Shown: positions 28,770 through 38,375 of the stretch, piece after piece
Layout: every line of letters starts with the position of its first letter
How positions within the stretch are numbered: the first letter of the stretch is position 1
NCBI RefSeq assembly: GCF_026247885.1
Contig: NZ_CP110921.1
Span: 1,979,001 to 2,043,000, forward strand
DNA length: 64,000 nt
Direction of reading: 5' to 3'
DNA from: Methylococcus mesophilus
Lineage (GTDB): Bacteria; Pseudomonadota; Gammaproteobacteria; Methylococcales; Methylococcaceae
Translations under genes and position numbers: made by a program
The notes under the pieces: generated by a model
The model's database searches: none
What the model was told of the DNA's origin: nothing
The model's input: the letters and a program-made list of their open reading frames with translations, nothing else

Positions 28770-29450
28770 ATGCTGAACCTTGCCCTGGCCATGCTGTTCT
28801 TCGTCGGCATCCACTTCGTCATTTCCGGCACCGGCCTGCGCGACCGGCTCGTCGCCTATCGGGGGGAAAAAGCCTTCCGCGCCGCATTTTCGGTGCTGTC
28901 GTTATTGGCGCTCGCGTGGGTCGTTCAGGCGTACCGGCAGGCCCCCTATATCGAAACTTGGGGCCAGCTTTCCGAGTTCAAGCCGATCGCCGCAGTCCTG
29001 ATGCTGGTCTCCTTCGTCTTCGTGGTCGCCGGGCTCACCACCGCGAATCCCACGGCGGTGTCCGGCGAAAGCGTGCTGAACGATGCCGACGCCGCCAAGG
29101 GCATTCTCCGGATCACCCGGCATCCGTTCCTGTGGGGACTCTCCCTGTGGGCGCTGATCCACGTGATCGCCAACGGCGACGTGGCCGCTCTGTTGCTGTT
29201 CGGTTCGCTGCTGGCGCTGTGCCTGTTCGGCACGCGATCGATCGATGCCAAGCGCCGGCGGGCCTATGGCGACCGCTGGGAGCGCTTTGCCGCCGCCGCC
29301 TCCAATATCCCTTTCATGGCCATCAAGAAAGGCCGCAATCGACTCGAGCTCGGCGAGATCGGATGGCAGCGGCTGGGCATCGCGGTAGCCTTGTATCTCG
29401 CCATGCTCCACTTCCACGCGAAGATTTTCGGCGTTCCGCCGCTATTCTGA
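28770..29450 (+). CDS. NnrU-family membrane protein
   Basis: A 226-residue integral membrane protein with five or six hydrophobic segments. RITRHPFLWGLSLWALIHVI is the conserved methyltransferase-like/NnrU motif. NnrU is linked to nitric oxide metabolism in denitrifiers and related proteins to isoprenylcysteine-type methyl transfer; the true activity is unknown. GGAG precedes the ATG. Confidence 0.85.
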   Translation: MLNLALAMLFFVGIHFVISGTGLRDRLVAYRGEKAFRAAFSVLSLLALAWVVQAYRQAPYIETWGQLSEFKPIAAVLMLVSFVFVVAGLTTANPTAVSGESVLNDADAAKGILRITRHPFLWGLSLWALIHVIANGDVAALLLFGSLLALCLFGTRSIDAKRRRAYGDRWERFAAAASNIPFMAIKKGRNRLELGEIGWQRLGIAVALYLAMLHFHAKIFGVPPLF

Positions 29451-29576
29451 GCCGGCGGGCAAACACACGGCGGGCCGGCCTGCCCCTTGCCTGTGCGGTT
29501 CGGGTCCACGTAATCTTGGTGCTCCGGCGGTCCCCGCCGGCCTGCCCGAGCCTATACAACAGCACGAGGTGTCATC

Positions 29577-29921
29577 ATGGATACCTGTTCTCTTACAGCG
29601 AAACAATGCACTCCTTGCCAGGGCGGCATTCCCCCGTTGACCGAGGAAGAAGCCGGAAAGCTCCGCGTCCATGTCCCCCAGTGGGAGTTCAAGGATGCCG
29701 CAACCAAGCTGAAAAGGACGTTCCGGTTCAAGAACTTCATGGAAGCGCTGGACTTCGCCCGGAAGGTCGGCGAATTATGCGAAGCGGAGGGCCATCACCC
29801 GGACATCGGGATCGGGTGGGGCTACTGCAGGGTGGAATTCCAGACCCACAAGATCAACGGACTCCACGAGAACGACTTCATCATGGCCGCCAAGGTAGAT
29901 GAGCTGTCGGGGGAAACCTAG
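29577..29921 (+). CDS. 4a-hydroxytetrahydrobiopterin dehydratase (pterin-4a-carbinolamine dehydratase)
   Basis: A 114-residue enzyme with the family signature EGHHPDIGIGWGYCRVEF then THKINGLHENDF. It recycles the pterin cofactor after aromatic amino acid hydroxylation, or has a role in molybdopterin metabolism. No phenylalanine hydroxylase gene is adjacent. Confidence 0.9.
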   Translation: MDTCSLTAKQCTPCQGGIPPLTEEEAGKLRVHVPQWEFKDAATKLKRTFRFKNFMEALDFARKVGELCEAEGHHPDIGIGWGYCRVEFQTHKINGLHENDFIMAAKVDELSGET

Positions 29922-29987
29922 AAGGCCCTGCCCCGTCCGCAGACTTCCGGCCGAACCCGGCTCACCCGAAATCATGGGAGGTCCGCC

Positions 29988-30890
29988 ATGCAAATCTTTG
30001 TCACCGGAGGAACGGGCTTCATCGGCAGAAGCTTGTGCCGTCATCTGTCGGAGCGAGGGCACCGACTGACCGTTCTCAGCCGGCAGGCACCCGACACGGT
30101 GCGACGCCTGTGCGGCGAGACGGTAATGCCGGTTGCCGGCATCGACTCGCTTTCCCCCCAGGCCGGCTTCGACGCCGTGGTCAACCTGGCCGGCGAACCC
30201 ATCGCCGACAAACGCTGGACCGAAGCGCGCAAACGCCTGTTGTGGGAAAGCCGGATCGGGCTGACCTCGGAACTGGTCGATTACATCGCGCGGGCCGAGA
30301 CCAAGCCCCAGATCCTGGTCAGCGGTTCGGCGGTCGGTTATTACGGCAACCGGGGCGATACCCTGCTCGATGAGGAATCCGCGGGCGGTGACGACTTCGG
30401 CCACCGCCTGTGTGCGGCCTGGGAGGAGGCGGCATCCCAGGCGGCCGGACATGGTGTGCGGGTTTGCGTGCTGCGGACCGGGCTGGTCGTCGGCCGGAAT
30501 GGCGGCTTTCTCCAGCGGATGCTGCCCTTGTTCAGGCGGGGGCTCGGCGGCCGCATCGGAGACGGCCGCCAGTGGATGAGCTGGATCCACATCGACGATC
30601 ACGTCGCCGTCACCGAATACCTGATCGGAAATGCACACCTGGAGGGCGCGTTCAACGCGACCGCACCCAATCCGGTCACCAATCGCGAGTTCACCGAATG
30701 TCTGGCGCGCCTCCTCAACCGGCCGGCGCCATTGCCGGTGCCGGCGTTCACGCTGCGGCTGGCCTTGGGCGAAATGGCGGAGTTGCTGCTCGGCGGACAG
30801 CGGGTGATACCGAAACGCCTGCAGCAGGAGCCGTTCCGTTTCCGCTACGAGCACCTCGAAGACGCGCTGCGCGACGCCCTCGGGCGTTAG
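29988..30890 (+). CDS. TIGR01777-family NAD-dependent epimerase (SulA/YfcH-like)
   Basis: A 300-residue extended SDR: nucleotide motif VTGGTGFIGRSLC, NLAGEPIADKRW, SAVGYYGNRGD (with YYG of the active site), SWIHIDDHV, and a C-terminal DUF1731 region ending RYEHLEDALRDALG. Described homologs bear on cell division or are of unknown substrate. It is followed after 6 bp by an SRPBCC gene, an association I recall for this family. Confidence 0.88.
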   Translation: MQIFVTGGTGFIGRSLCRHLSERGHRLTVLSRQAPDTVRRLCGETVMPVAGIDSLSPQAGFDAVVNLAGEPIADKRWTEARKRLLWESRIGLTSELVDYIARAETKPQILVSGSAVGYYGNRGDTLLDEESAGGDDFGHRLCAAWEEAASQAAGHGVRVCVLRTGLVVGRNGGFLQRMLPLFRRGLGGRIGDGRQWMSWIHIDDHVAVTEYLIGNAHLEGAFNATAPNPVTNREFTECLARLLNRPAPLPVPAFTLRLALGEMAELLLGGQRVIPKRLQQEPFRFRYEHLEDALRDALGR

Positions 30891-30896
30891 GCCCCC

Positions 30897-31469
30897 ATGC
30901 CGGCAGACCACTTCGATCTGGTGACTCGGTGGCGCCTCGATGCGCCGGCGGAAAAAGTCTGGCAGGTCTTGTCGGATGCAGAGCGATGGCCCGAGTGGTG
31001 GCCCTGCGTGGAAGCGGTCGAAAAGATCGATCCCGGCGGAACGAACGGAGAAAACTCGCTCTGGGCCTATACCTGGAAAACGATGCTGCCTTACAGGCTC
31101 CGGCTGGAATTCCGCATGACCCGTATCGCTGCGCCTGTACTGCTGGAAGCGGATGTGAGGGGAGATGTTGCCGGACGGGGGCTTTGCCGGATTTACCGGC
31201 AGGAGCATCGCACCGTCGTCCAGTATGAATGGAATGTGAGGCTCTGCCGATCCTGGATGAAACGGCTAGCCCCCCTCGCCCGCCCCGTTTTCCTCTGGAA
31301 TCACCGGATGGTGATGCGGCAGGGCGAAGCGAGTCTGGCCGCACGGCTCGCTAGTGACGGCGGAACGCTTTCCCCGGACCCGCCAGCTAGACACGGCGGC
31401 GCCGTCACTGCGGGAGCTTGTAGCGCGCCTCCTCGGCATAGTATTCAGGAAAGCCGACCGCCGCGTTGA
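30897..31469 (+). CDS. SRPBCC (START-like) ligand-binding protein
   Basis: A 190-residue protein with the polyketide cyclase/SRPBCC pattern APAEKVWQVLSDAERWPEWW at the N-terminus and a conserved MRQGEASLAARL helix near residue 145. The last 30 residues are Pro/Ala/Ser-rich and overlap the end of the oppositely oriented lyase gene by 65 bp, so the tail may be a readthrough extension. Likely a lipid or hydrophobic ligand carrier; co-transcribed with the epimerase. Confidence 0.75.
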   Translation: MPADHFDLVTRWRLDAPAEKVWQVLSDAERWPEWWPCVEAVEKIDPGGTNGENSLWAYTWKTMLPYRLRLEFRMTRIAAPVLLEADVRGDVAGRGLCRIYRQEHRTVVQYEWNVRLCRSWMKRLAPLARPVFLWNHRMVMRQGEASLAARLASDGGTLSPDPPARHGGAVTAGACSAPPRHSIQESRPPR

Positions 31470-32265
31470 GGTCTTCAAAGCCCAACACGTTGGCGGGCTC
31501 GCCGCGGCGGATGCATTCGAGCGCCTCGCGCATGGCGCGGATGGAGACGTTCAGGAGCGTCAGCGGGTAGACCGCAATCTTGTAGCCGATAGCCTCGAGT
31601 TCTGCCGGCGGCAGCACAGGCGTCTTGCCCGCCTCGATCATGTTGGCCATTTTCGGACCCTCCACCTCCGCGCAATACCTTTTCATCTCGTCCGCATCGA
31701 GCGGCGCTTCGAGAAACGTGATGTCCGCGCCCAGTTCCCGGAAAGCCTGGCAGCGCGCGATGGCTTCGTCGATGCCAGCGGGACCGCGGGCGTCCGTGCG
31801 CGCCATGATCAGGATGTCGGCGCCGGCGTTGCGGGCGTCCACGGCGGCCCGGATGCGCATCAGGGCTTCGTCGCGTCCGACCACCGCCTTGCCCTGGGTA
31901 TGGCCGCAACGCTTCGGCGCGACTTGGTCCTCCAGCATGATGCAGGCGAAGCCGGCCCGGGCATAACCCTCCACCGTCCGCTTGATGTTCAGCGCATTGC
32001 CGAAGCCGGTGTCCCCGTCGCCGAACATCGGGATGGACACCGCGGCACAGATGGCCCGCCCCTGGTCCGCCAATTCCCCGTAGGACAGAAGACCGGTATC
32101 GGGCAGGGCGAGCCGGTCGGCCGAAACGGCGAACCCGCTCATGAAGCCCATCTCGAAGCCCGCCTGTTCGATCAGGCGGGCGGACATGGCGTCGTGGCAG
32201 CCGGGCATGATGCGGATCCCGGGACGGGCGAGTATCTGGCGTAATTTGGCGGCGGGCGAGGTCAT
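31405..32265 (-). CDS. Isocitrate lyase/PEP mutase-family enzyme
   Basis: A 286-residue TIM-barrel enzyme: SGFAVSADRLALPDTGLLSY, the metal-binding loop FGDGDTGFGNALN, the loop EDQVAPKRCGHTQGKAVV and ARTDARG. The Cys in KRCGH places it near 2-methylisocitrate lyases and carboxyphosphonate mutases; oxaloacetate decarboxylases of this fold are also possible. The start at 32265 matches the family N-terminus. No prp genes are nearby. Confidence 0.82.
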   Translation of the reverse strand: MTSPAAKLRQILARPGIRIMPGCHDAMSARLIEQAGFEMGFMSGFAVSADRLALPDTGLLSYGELADQGRAICAAVSIPMFGDGDTGFGNALNIKRTVEGYARAGFACIMLEDQVAPKRCGHTQGKAVVGRDEALMRIRAAVDARNAGADILIMARTDARGPAGIDEAIARCQAFRELGADITFLEAPLDADEMKRYCAEVEGPKMANMIEAGKTPVLPPAELEAIGYKIAVYPLTLLNVSIRAMREALECIRRGEPANVLGFEDLNAAVGFPEYYAEEARYKLPQ

Positions 32266-32629
32266 CGTGCATCGGGCCTGGGATAAGGGAAATTGAAAAT
32301 AGCGCCGGGAGCCGGGCGGCGCAAGAGCGGAGCCGTGATGATCGGTGACACGCCCCATGAACGGTACCAGGAAAGGGCGCGACGGCGGCAATCCCTTCTC
32401 AGCACCCGCGTCAACTATAGTTGTGCGGAGATTCGCCTTTGCGGCTCACGAGGGCAACAGAAACGGGGTATTCATCCGCCCCGACCGTCTGCAGCCTGCA
32501 GCAGGACAGGCAAAGTTTCCCTCCGGCCACCACCCCGTAAATGCCCTACGTCGGTGAAGGGGCGAGATTGGACCTACCCGGATCGATCATGGCCGTTGCG
32601 GTCGGCTCCGTTTACGCCCCTCCAGTCCG
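32266..32629. other. Intergenic region, no gene seen
   Basis: About 360 bp between two leftward genes without a convincing frame. It should hold the promoter of the lyase gene. Confidence 0.4.
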
Positions 32630-33538
32630 TCATGTGCAGCTGCCGCACACCGACCAACTCCCTCCCGCGAGCGAGCGTGAAGGTCGGGTTCTTTCCGGCG
32701 TGACTCTTGGCAGCACCGCCACCCGTTCCGGTAGATAGCGGTCGCTTTGGCGCCGGGGGACGGCGACCCCGAGCCTGCGCGCGAAGTTGTCGGCGATCTC
32801 CGTGTCCTTCCAATAGTCCCCGTGGCCGTTGCCGAAGGCCTGCCAGGGACTTTGCGTCGGGAAGTCCGGCGGATTGCCGTTGAGGCCGACCGCCTCGAGG
32901 TAGACCTCCGGCTCATGACCCATGGCGCGGGCCAGGGCCTGGCCGGGCGGGAAGGCTCCCCGCAACACCAGATCGTGCGGGGAATACAGGACCAGACGCT
33001 CGCGGACGATGTTGCCGGCCCGCCGCAGGGGCCGCCCTTTCCGGACCAGTTCGACGGGAACCGCCGCCGCCATCAACTGGATCAGCGCGATGCTGGGCCT
33101 CGGAGCGACGGCGCCAGCGGCGAACAGATCCAGCATTTCCAGGATCAGCCTGCAACCGAGGGAGTGGCCGACCAGGACGAATTCCGTCACCGGATGGGTG
33201 CGGGCGCTGGCGGAAAGGAATTCGGCAAGGCGCCGAGCCGAGAGTTTGGCGTCGGGAATCTCCGTGGGATAACTCAAGAAATCGAGCCATTGGAAGAAAC
33301 CGAAGTCGGCGTCGCCCGGCCAGAAGAAACGCCCGACCCGCCCGAGCCCGTAAGGGAGGTGGTCCAGAAATTGCCGGAACGCCGCGCAGGCCTCGCACTG
33401 GCTGTTGTTGTAGCCGTGGACCAGGAGGATCACGCGATGCGCGCCGCGCAGCCAGCCCGCCGGATGTTCGGCGACCCTGACGACCGGCCCGCCGACGGAC
33501 TGCCGGCGGACCGAAAGCTCGCCGTCCGCCGCGATCAT
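32630..33538 (-). CDS. Alpha/beta hydrolase (DUF900-like esterase)
   Basis: A 302-residue protein. HGYNN near residue 42 and the elbow GHSLGCRLILEML (Ser nucleophile) are typical of DUF900 alpha/beta hydrolases. The last 45 residues are Arg/Pro-rich and low complexity. Its ATG overlaps the stop of the upstream membrane protein gene by 4 bp, so the two are coupled. Substrate unknown; the partner suggests a membrane-associated process. Confidence 0.75.
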   Translation of the reverse strand: MIAADGELSVRRQSVGGPVVRVAEHPAGWLRGAHRVILLVHGYNNSQCEACAAFRQFLDHLPYGLGRVGRFFWPGDADFGFFQWLDFLSYPTEIPDAKLSARRLAEFLSASARTHPVTEFVLVGHSLGCRLILEMLDLFAAGAVAPRPSIALIQLMAAAVPVELVRKGRPLRRAGNIVRERLVLYSPHDLVLRGAFPPGQALARAMGHEPEVYLEAVGLNGNPPDFPTQSPWQAFGNGHGDYWKDTEIADNFARRLGVAVPRRQSDRYLPERVAVLPRVTPERTRPSRSLAGGSWSVCGSCT

Positions 33539-34296
33539 CGCGGCCGGTTCCGCAGGCTTTCTATCGCCGCGACCAGGTCACGCGCCACCGGTGCGATGAA
33601 ACCGCCGAGCACCGCTACGATCAGGGCATAAGCGAAGTGCGCGCCGGTCCAGAACTCCCTGCCGCCGTAGACCGTCAGCGCGGCAATGATGATGACCGTG
33701 CTCAGCATTACCGACAGCCATTGCAGGATGGCGCGCCAGCGCCCGCCCATGGCGATCTGGACGGCGTCCAGGCTCCGCTGGATATGTTGCGCCACCCGGT
33801 TGCGCTTCTGCAGATAGCCGTCGATGGCCGCCTGGTATTCCTTTTCGCCCTCCTGGTCCTGTTCGGCGGGGCGGCCCTTGCACAGGCCCTCGATATCCTC
33901 GGGATCGGCCCGTTGGGCCAGAATCCGCATCAGGTCGCCGTAGCGCTCCGGGTAGTCGAGCACCGACTGCACTGCGGCGTTGATCTGACCGGCAAACTGC
34001 TCCACGGGCAGATCGTAGAGCGCCTTGGCGTCCCCCGCCGTGGCGAGGTCGATGAGGCTGCGCAAGGCATCCTCCGCCCGGCTCGGCCCGACCATGGCGC
34101 GACCGGCGCTCGCCATGAACCATCCCTCGAACCACCGGCGCTGGAATGCGCGCCGGCTCGGCAGCAGATCCTTGACGAGCTGGAGCAGCGCCATGGTGAC
34201 GATACCGACACCCGACAAGGCCACCAGCAACGCGAAACCGTACCGATCTATCGCCTGGAGCGCCATTTCGATCGCGCCCGCTGCTTCGCTCCCCAT
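33535..34296 (-). CDS. Membrane protein of unknown function
   Basis: A 253-residue protein with hydrophobic segments at residues about 18-38, 180-200 and 205-230, and a soluble helical region between (about 40-170). GGGGGG lies just before the ATG at 34296. No family recognised. The 4-bp overlap with the following hydrolase gene points to joint function. Confidence 0.65.
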   Translation of the reverse strand: MGSEAAGAIEMALQAIDRYGFALLVALSGVGIVTMALLQLVKDLLPSRRAFQRRWFEGWFMASAGRAMVGPSRAEDALRSLIDLATAGDAKALYDLPVEQFAGQINAAVQSVLDYPERYGDLMRILAQRADPEDIEGLCKGRPAEQDQEGEKEYQAAIDGYLQKRNRVAQHIQRSLDAVQIAMGGRWRAILQWLSVMLSTVIIIAALTVYGGREFWTGAHFAYALIVAVLGGFIAPVARDLVAAIESLRNRPR

Positions 34297-34455
34297 ATTC
34301 CCCCCTTGTGGCGGAAACCACTCATCGACCGAGAAAGGACAGAGTCGGGACCCAAGCATAAACCCGCCCGGCCCATTCTTGAAACGGGACGTGATACGTT
34401 CAGGCCGCCGGCTTGAATGGATTACGCCCGCCTTCACCGGGCGTGAAGCAGCGGA

Positions 34456-35706
34456 TCAGAATGACACGATGACATCGGCCGACAGCAGGATCTGCGAAGT
34501 CGCGTTGCCGTCGTCGAAGGGGCGGGTGCCGTCGGACCAGTCGTAGCGCAAATTGGGCCGCGTGGTCAGCCAGGGGAACGGCGACCATTTCACCCCGGCG
34601 GTCACGGCGTAATAGCTGCCGGGAACAAGTCCCATCGTCGGCGCCCGCGCCGGCGACAGCACACGGGTGCCGCCGTCATCGCGGAACCATTCGCCGCGTA
34701 GGCCGAGCGACAGCTCCTCCGCCAGATCGTAGGAAAGGTACTGGACCAGGCCATACCAGCGGGTGGTTTGCCCGTCCCCGCTGATCCAGCCGTGATCGTG
34801 CTGAAGGGTGGCGTGCAGCTGCGGGGTAAGGTCGTGATGCGCGACCAGGCTGTAGAAGTTCAGCTCGCCGCGGGGCACGGTGGTTACGGTGCCGTTCGAG
34901 CCGTTGATCGACAGCGAGGTCTCGCCGGAATAGCTGGTCCAGGTACCGCCGCCGACGAAGGCCCAGTTCTCCAGGCTGTGGTCGAATACGCCGTCCCAGC
35001 CCGCGAACTGGCTGCCGGTCACCGCGGCCGCATCCAGCAGCAGGTTGTCGGTGGGCTGGTAGCTGAAACGGATGCCGGTGTGGGTGAACGGCTCCCCGTA
35101 CTGCATGGTGTAGGAATGGGAATAGAAGAAGTTTTCCGGCGCCATGACGGATTCCACGCCGACCACGGTATAGAAATGGCCCAGCTTGACGCCGAGGCCG
35201 CGCCCCACGGGCACTAGCGCTTCCAGGTAGGCCTGGGGCACCGCCAGGTTGTAGCGGTTGTTGTTGCTGATCTGCCGGTCCCAGCTTCCCTGGGGATCGC
35301 CGAAGGCCTGGCTGAACCAGGCATCGGTGCCGTACATCAGGTCCAGCCTTCCGCCCAGGTCGAAGCTTTCTCCCTGGCGATCGACCGCACGTTCGAGGTA
35401 AAGGTAAACCTGGTTTGGCTGAAACTCGTCCGCCCGGTCGGAGAATGTCACCGGACCGTTGTAACCGGAGCCGGGTTCATCGAAGTTGTGGGTGAGTCCG
35501 GCGTCGATCCAGCCACCCAAGGTGAGCCGCAGGCCTTGCATCCAATCGGAATCGTTCGGATTCATGCCGTCCGGCAGCATTTCGAACACCCCGCGAGCCT
35601 GTTCCAGGCCGGCTCCGGATACCGGCGCCATCCCTCCGCCGACCCATAATAGGGCAGCTCCGGCGAGGGTCGGTCCTCGCATTTGTAAGGAGAAAAGGTT
35701 CACCAT
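34456..35706 (-). CDS. Outer-membrane beta-barrel porin (BBP2-like)
   Basis: A 416-residue protein with an N-terminal export signal, then alternating aromatic/hydrophobic strands ending in Phe (ADVIVSF), as required for BAM insertion. FSLGGWIDAGLTHN-like and NFFYSHSYTMQYGEPFTHTG segments fit the BBP2/OmpL porin family. It is divergent from the ammonium transporter across 265 bp, so it could serve nutrient uptake. Exact substrate unknown. Confidence 0.75.
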   Translation of the reverse strand: MVNLFSLQMRGPTLAGAALLWVGGGMAPVSGAGLEQARGVFEMLPDGMNPNDSDWMQGLRLTLGGWIDAGLTHNFDEPGSGYNGPVTFSDRADEFQPNQVYLYLERAVDRQGESFDLGGRLDLMYGTDAWFSQAFGDPQGSWDRQISNNNRYNLAVPQAYLEALVPVGRGLGVKLGHFYTVVGVESVMAPENFFYSHSYTMQYGEPFTHTGIRFSYQPTDNLLLDAAAVTGSQFAGWDGVFDHSLENWAFVGGGTWTSYSGETSLSINGSNGTVTTVPRGELNFYSLVAHHDLTPQLHATLQHDHGWISGDGQTTRWYGLVQYLSYDLAEELSLGLRGEWFRDDGGTRVLSPARAPTMGLVPGSYYAVTAGVKWSPFPWLTTRPNLRYDWSDGTRPFDDGNATSQILLSADVIVSF

Positions 35707-35851
35707 GGTGCATCAAGCGCAACGGTCGTTCGGTTGCTTCGCAGTTCAATAATCCGAAACGCCCAAGCATGACGCGTACCATGATTCAAGCAGTTGAAAT
35801 CCAATGCGTCGGCCGGATTCCGGCGCATGGGTGATGCGAATCGCGCCGTTA

Positions 35852-35925
35852 TGGTGCATAGTTGGCAAGAATTCGCACGATGATGGTGCCATCATGCGCA
35901 CCGTTATAGCACTGATGCATCAATA
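35852..35925 (+). promoter_or_regulatory. Possible sigma-54 promoter and palindromes upstream of amt
   Basis: TGGTGCATAGTTGGCA (35852-35867) has GG and GC 10 bp apart, as in sigma-54 promoters. Just downstream lie a palindrome ATGATGG-TG-CCATCAT and several GGTGC/GCACC half-sites resembling NtrC boxes. Nitrogen control of amt is common in proteobacteria. The sites would be in an unusual order (enhancer downstream of promoter), so the assignment is weak. Confidence 0.3.
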
Positions 35926-35971
35926 ACGTGACTGTTAGCCGGACACCGGGTCCGGCCCCGAGGGGAGGAAC

Positions 35972-37270
35972 ATGATGAGGTTTCTAGTCGCCACGATGAG
36001 GGCCCTTGCCCTGTTGAGCCTGAACTTGCCCGCGCAGGCCGCGCCCGAAGGGCCGAACGCGGCGGACACCGCCTGGATACTCACCTCGACGGGATTGGTG
36101 CTGTTCATGACGATGCCGGGTCTCGCCCTGCTCTATGCCGGGCTGGTGCGGACCAAGAACGTGCTATCCGTCATGGTGCAGATTTTCACCGCGACATCGC
36201 TGGTCTCGGTGCTCTGGGTGATCGCCGGCTATACCTTGGCGCTGACCGACGGCGGGGATCTGCAGGCCTGGATCGGCGGCGGCAAGCGCCTGTTCCTGCT
36301 GGGGCTGAAGGCGGATTCGCTGAACGGCAACCTGCCGGAGGTGGTGTACTGCATGTACCACCTGACCTTCGCGATCTTCGCGCCTGCGCTAATGATCGGC
36401 GCGATCGTGGAACGCATGAAGTTCTCGGTCACGCTCTGGTTCACCGGTATATGGACCCTGCTGGTCTACGTGCCGGTCTGCCATTGGGTCTGGGGCGAGG
36501 GCTGGCTGGCGCGGATCGGCGCCATCGATTTCGCCGGCGGCGTGGTCGTGCACACCACCGCCGGCGTGTCCGCCCTGGTCGGCGCCTGGATGCTGGGGCC
36601 GCGCCGGGGCTATCCGCGCACCCTCCTGCCGCCCCACAACCTGACCCTGACAGCGATCGGCGCCGGAATCCTGGCCGTCGGCTGGCATGGCTTCAGCGCC
36701 GGCAGCGCCCTGATGGCGACCGGTGCGGCGGGCATGGCCATGCTGACCACCCACATCGGCGCCTCGGTTGGCGCACTGGTGTGGATGGCGGTGGAATGGC
36801 GGAGTTTCGGCAAGCCGACCCTGCTCGGCGCCCTGACCGGCATGATCGCCGGGCTGGGCGTGATCTCGCCGGCGGCCGGATTCGTCGGACCGATGGGCGC
36901 CATCGCCATGGGCACGGCGGCGGGCCTGATCTGCTTCGGCGCCATTCACTGGATCAAGCGCTCGCTGCGGATAGACGACACCCTGGATGTCTTTCCGGTG
37001 CACGGCGTCGGCGGCATGATCGGCACCGTGCTGACCGCGCCCTTCGCCGCCGAGGCGCTGGGCGGCGCCGGCATCACCACGGGTCTGACGATCGGCCAGC
37101 AGACCCTGACCCAGATTCTGGCGGTGGGCTCGGTCGCCGCCTGGAGCGGCCTGATCAGCTGGATATTGCTGAAGATTCTGGATCGCACGGTCGGACTCCG
37201 GGTCACCCCGGACCAGGAAACCGAGGGCTTGGACGTCGCCCTGCACAACAGCAAGGCCTATCACTTCTGA
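35972..37270 (+). CDS. amt: Ammonium transporter Amt
   Basis: A 432-residue Amt/MEP/Rh channel with a signal-like first segment and about 11 membrane helices. Twin pore histidines are His194 (VVVHTTAGVSAL) and His344 (DVFPVHGVGGMIGT). The usual GWFGFNAGSAL reads GWHGFSAGSAL here. The C-terminal tail (VTPDQETEGLDVALHNSKAY) fits Amt proteins regulated by GlnK, but no glnK gene adjoins. GAGGGGAGG precedes the ATG. Confidence 0.93.
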   Translation: MMRFLVATMRALALLSLNLPAQAAPEGPNAADTAWILTSTGLVLFMTMPGLALLYAGLVRTKNVLSVMVQIFTATSLVSVLWVIAGYTLALTDGGDLQAWIGGGKRLFLLGLKADSLNGNLPEVVYCMYHLTFAIFAPALMIGAIVERMKFSVTLWFTGIWTLLVYVPVCHWVWGEGWLARIGAIDFAGGVVVHTTAGVSALVGAWMLGPRRGYPRTLLPPHNLTLTAIGAGILAVGWHGFSAGSALMATGAAGMAMLTTHIGASVGALVWMAVEWRSFGKPTLLGALTGMIAGLGVISPAAGFVGPMGAIAMGTAAGLICFGAIHWIKRSLRIDDTLDVFPVHGVGGMIGTVLTAPFAAEALGGAGITTGLTIGQQTLTQILAVGSVAAWSGLISWILLKILDRTVGLRVTPDQETEGLDVALHNSKAYHF

Positions 37271-37289
37271 CAGCCCGATCGGAGCGCCC

Positions 37290-37616
37290 ATGAGCAGGAT
37301 TCTGATCGCCCTTTTCTGGCTGGGCCTGATTCCATCGCCCGCCGCCGTCGCGGACGAGGCCGCAGACATCGCCAAGGTCGAAGCCGCCGCGTGCGCGGGA
37401 GCCAGCGTGGGGCAGCGCCTCCAGGAGGAAATCCAGAGCCACAGCCGGCGCGACCTGGGTTGGCGGGTATTCGCCGAGGCTGACCATCGGGACCTGGAGC
37501 GCAGCCTGCGCATATCCAAGGCGATGGAGGCTCGCTACCGGTGGCGGATCGACGCGGCGGGGAAAATCGAGCCGGTCTCCGACGCCGCCCGGCAGCTTTG
37601 CGCCGCCCCGCCCTGA
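37290..37616 (+). CDS. Small periplasmic protein of unknown function
   Basis: A 108-residue protein with a clear signal peptide (SRILIALFWLGLIPSPAAVA). The mature part is about 85 residues, charged, with two Cys (ACAGAS and QLCAAPP) that could pair. It follows amt by 20 bp in the same direction, so it may be co-transcribed with it. Confidence 0.55.
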   Translation: MSRILIALFWLGLIPSPAAVADEAADIAKVEAAACAGASVGQRLQEEIQSHSRRDLGWRVFAEADHRDLERSLRISKAMEARYRWRIDAAGKIEPVSDAARQLCAAPP

Positions 37617-37637
37617 GCCCCGCCGACGCGAAGCCGG

Positions 37638-37952
37638 TCAGTGACCGCCGGACACGGCTGCGGCATGTATCCGGGTCCATCCCCGCGGCACAGGATTGCG
37701 CTGAAAAAACCCGGCGTCCGCCGTGAGTGCCTGGCGCGGACGCTCGCTGAAGACGCCGCTGACGTCGCACAGAGGAACGACCCGGTCCTCTCCGCCGACC
37801 AGGCCGCGCGCCACGACGACCCCCGCCGACACGCCGCCCCTGGCGATGATGTCGTGCGGCCGAAACCCGAGGATCATGCTGCCGTCCTTCAGCATCACCT
37901 GAGTCGAAAAGCCTTGGTTGATCAGCCGGATCAATGTATCGATATGGTTCAT
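37638..37952 (-). CDS. Small hypothetical protein
   Basis: A 104-residue protein starting MNHIDTLIRLINQGFSTQVM. A beta-rich middle (LKDGSMILGFRPHDIIARGG) followed by a low-complexity tail. No family recognised; possibly a small conserved protein, but it could be spurious beyond residue 70. Confidence 0.4.
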   Translation of the reverse strand: MNHIDTLIRLINQGFSTQVMLKDGSMILGFRPHDIIARGGVSAGVVVARGLVGGEDRVVPLCDVSGVFSERPRQALTADAGFFQRNPVPRGWTRIHAAAVSGGH

Positions 37953-38129
37953 GCCTTGCCGTCCTGAAATCTTGTGTTTGCCTTATGACTTTCGTCGCCC
38001 CCTGGAGCTCCCGATTTTACGGGGCTTCGGGGCGGCGTTTTTCGAGGGGTTTTCCGTATGGGCTTGCGCGCCTTTTGCAGGATCGACTGCCAGCATCCAA
38101 GTACCCGCATGCGTAGCGGGCAAGACCAT

Positions 38130-38375
38130 TCAGCGCGCGGCCTCGACAAGGGATGTGGCGACCCTTGGAAAATTCTTGAGCACCTTCTGGTCGGCGGTCA
38201 CCAGAGGAACCGCGAGCCGCCTGCGCAGGTAGAGGGTGAGCACGTTGCGCAGCTCGCTGCGCCAGAGCAGGGGGACGCGCCAGTCCGGCTCGTGCTCCAG
38301 AAGCCGTTCCGCCAGCGGAGTAAATGCCGTCGGCAGATACAGGTAGGCCAGGATGTTGGCGTCCACCACGATCAT
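38130..38375 (-). pseudogene. VapC-like PIN toxin with internal deletion
   Basis: Starts like a PIN-domain ribonuclease (MIVVDANILAYLYLP, first Asp; PLLWRSELRNVL, Glu) and ends like one (VPLVTADQKVLKNFP, last Asp), but is only 81 residues. Usual VapC proteins have about 130. The central helices, with the YDxxY/F-type acidic positions, are missing in frame after YLRRR. Toxicity is probably lost, which may let the antitoxin gene persist. It overlaps the antitoxin gene by 4 bp. Confidence 0.65.
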
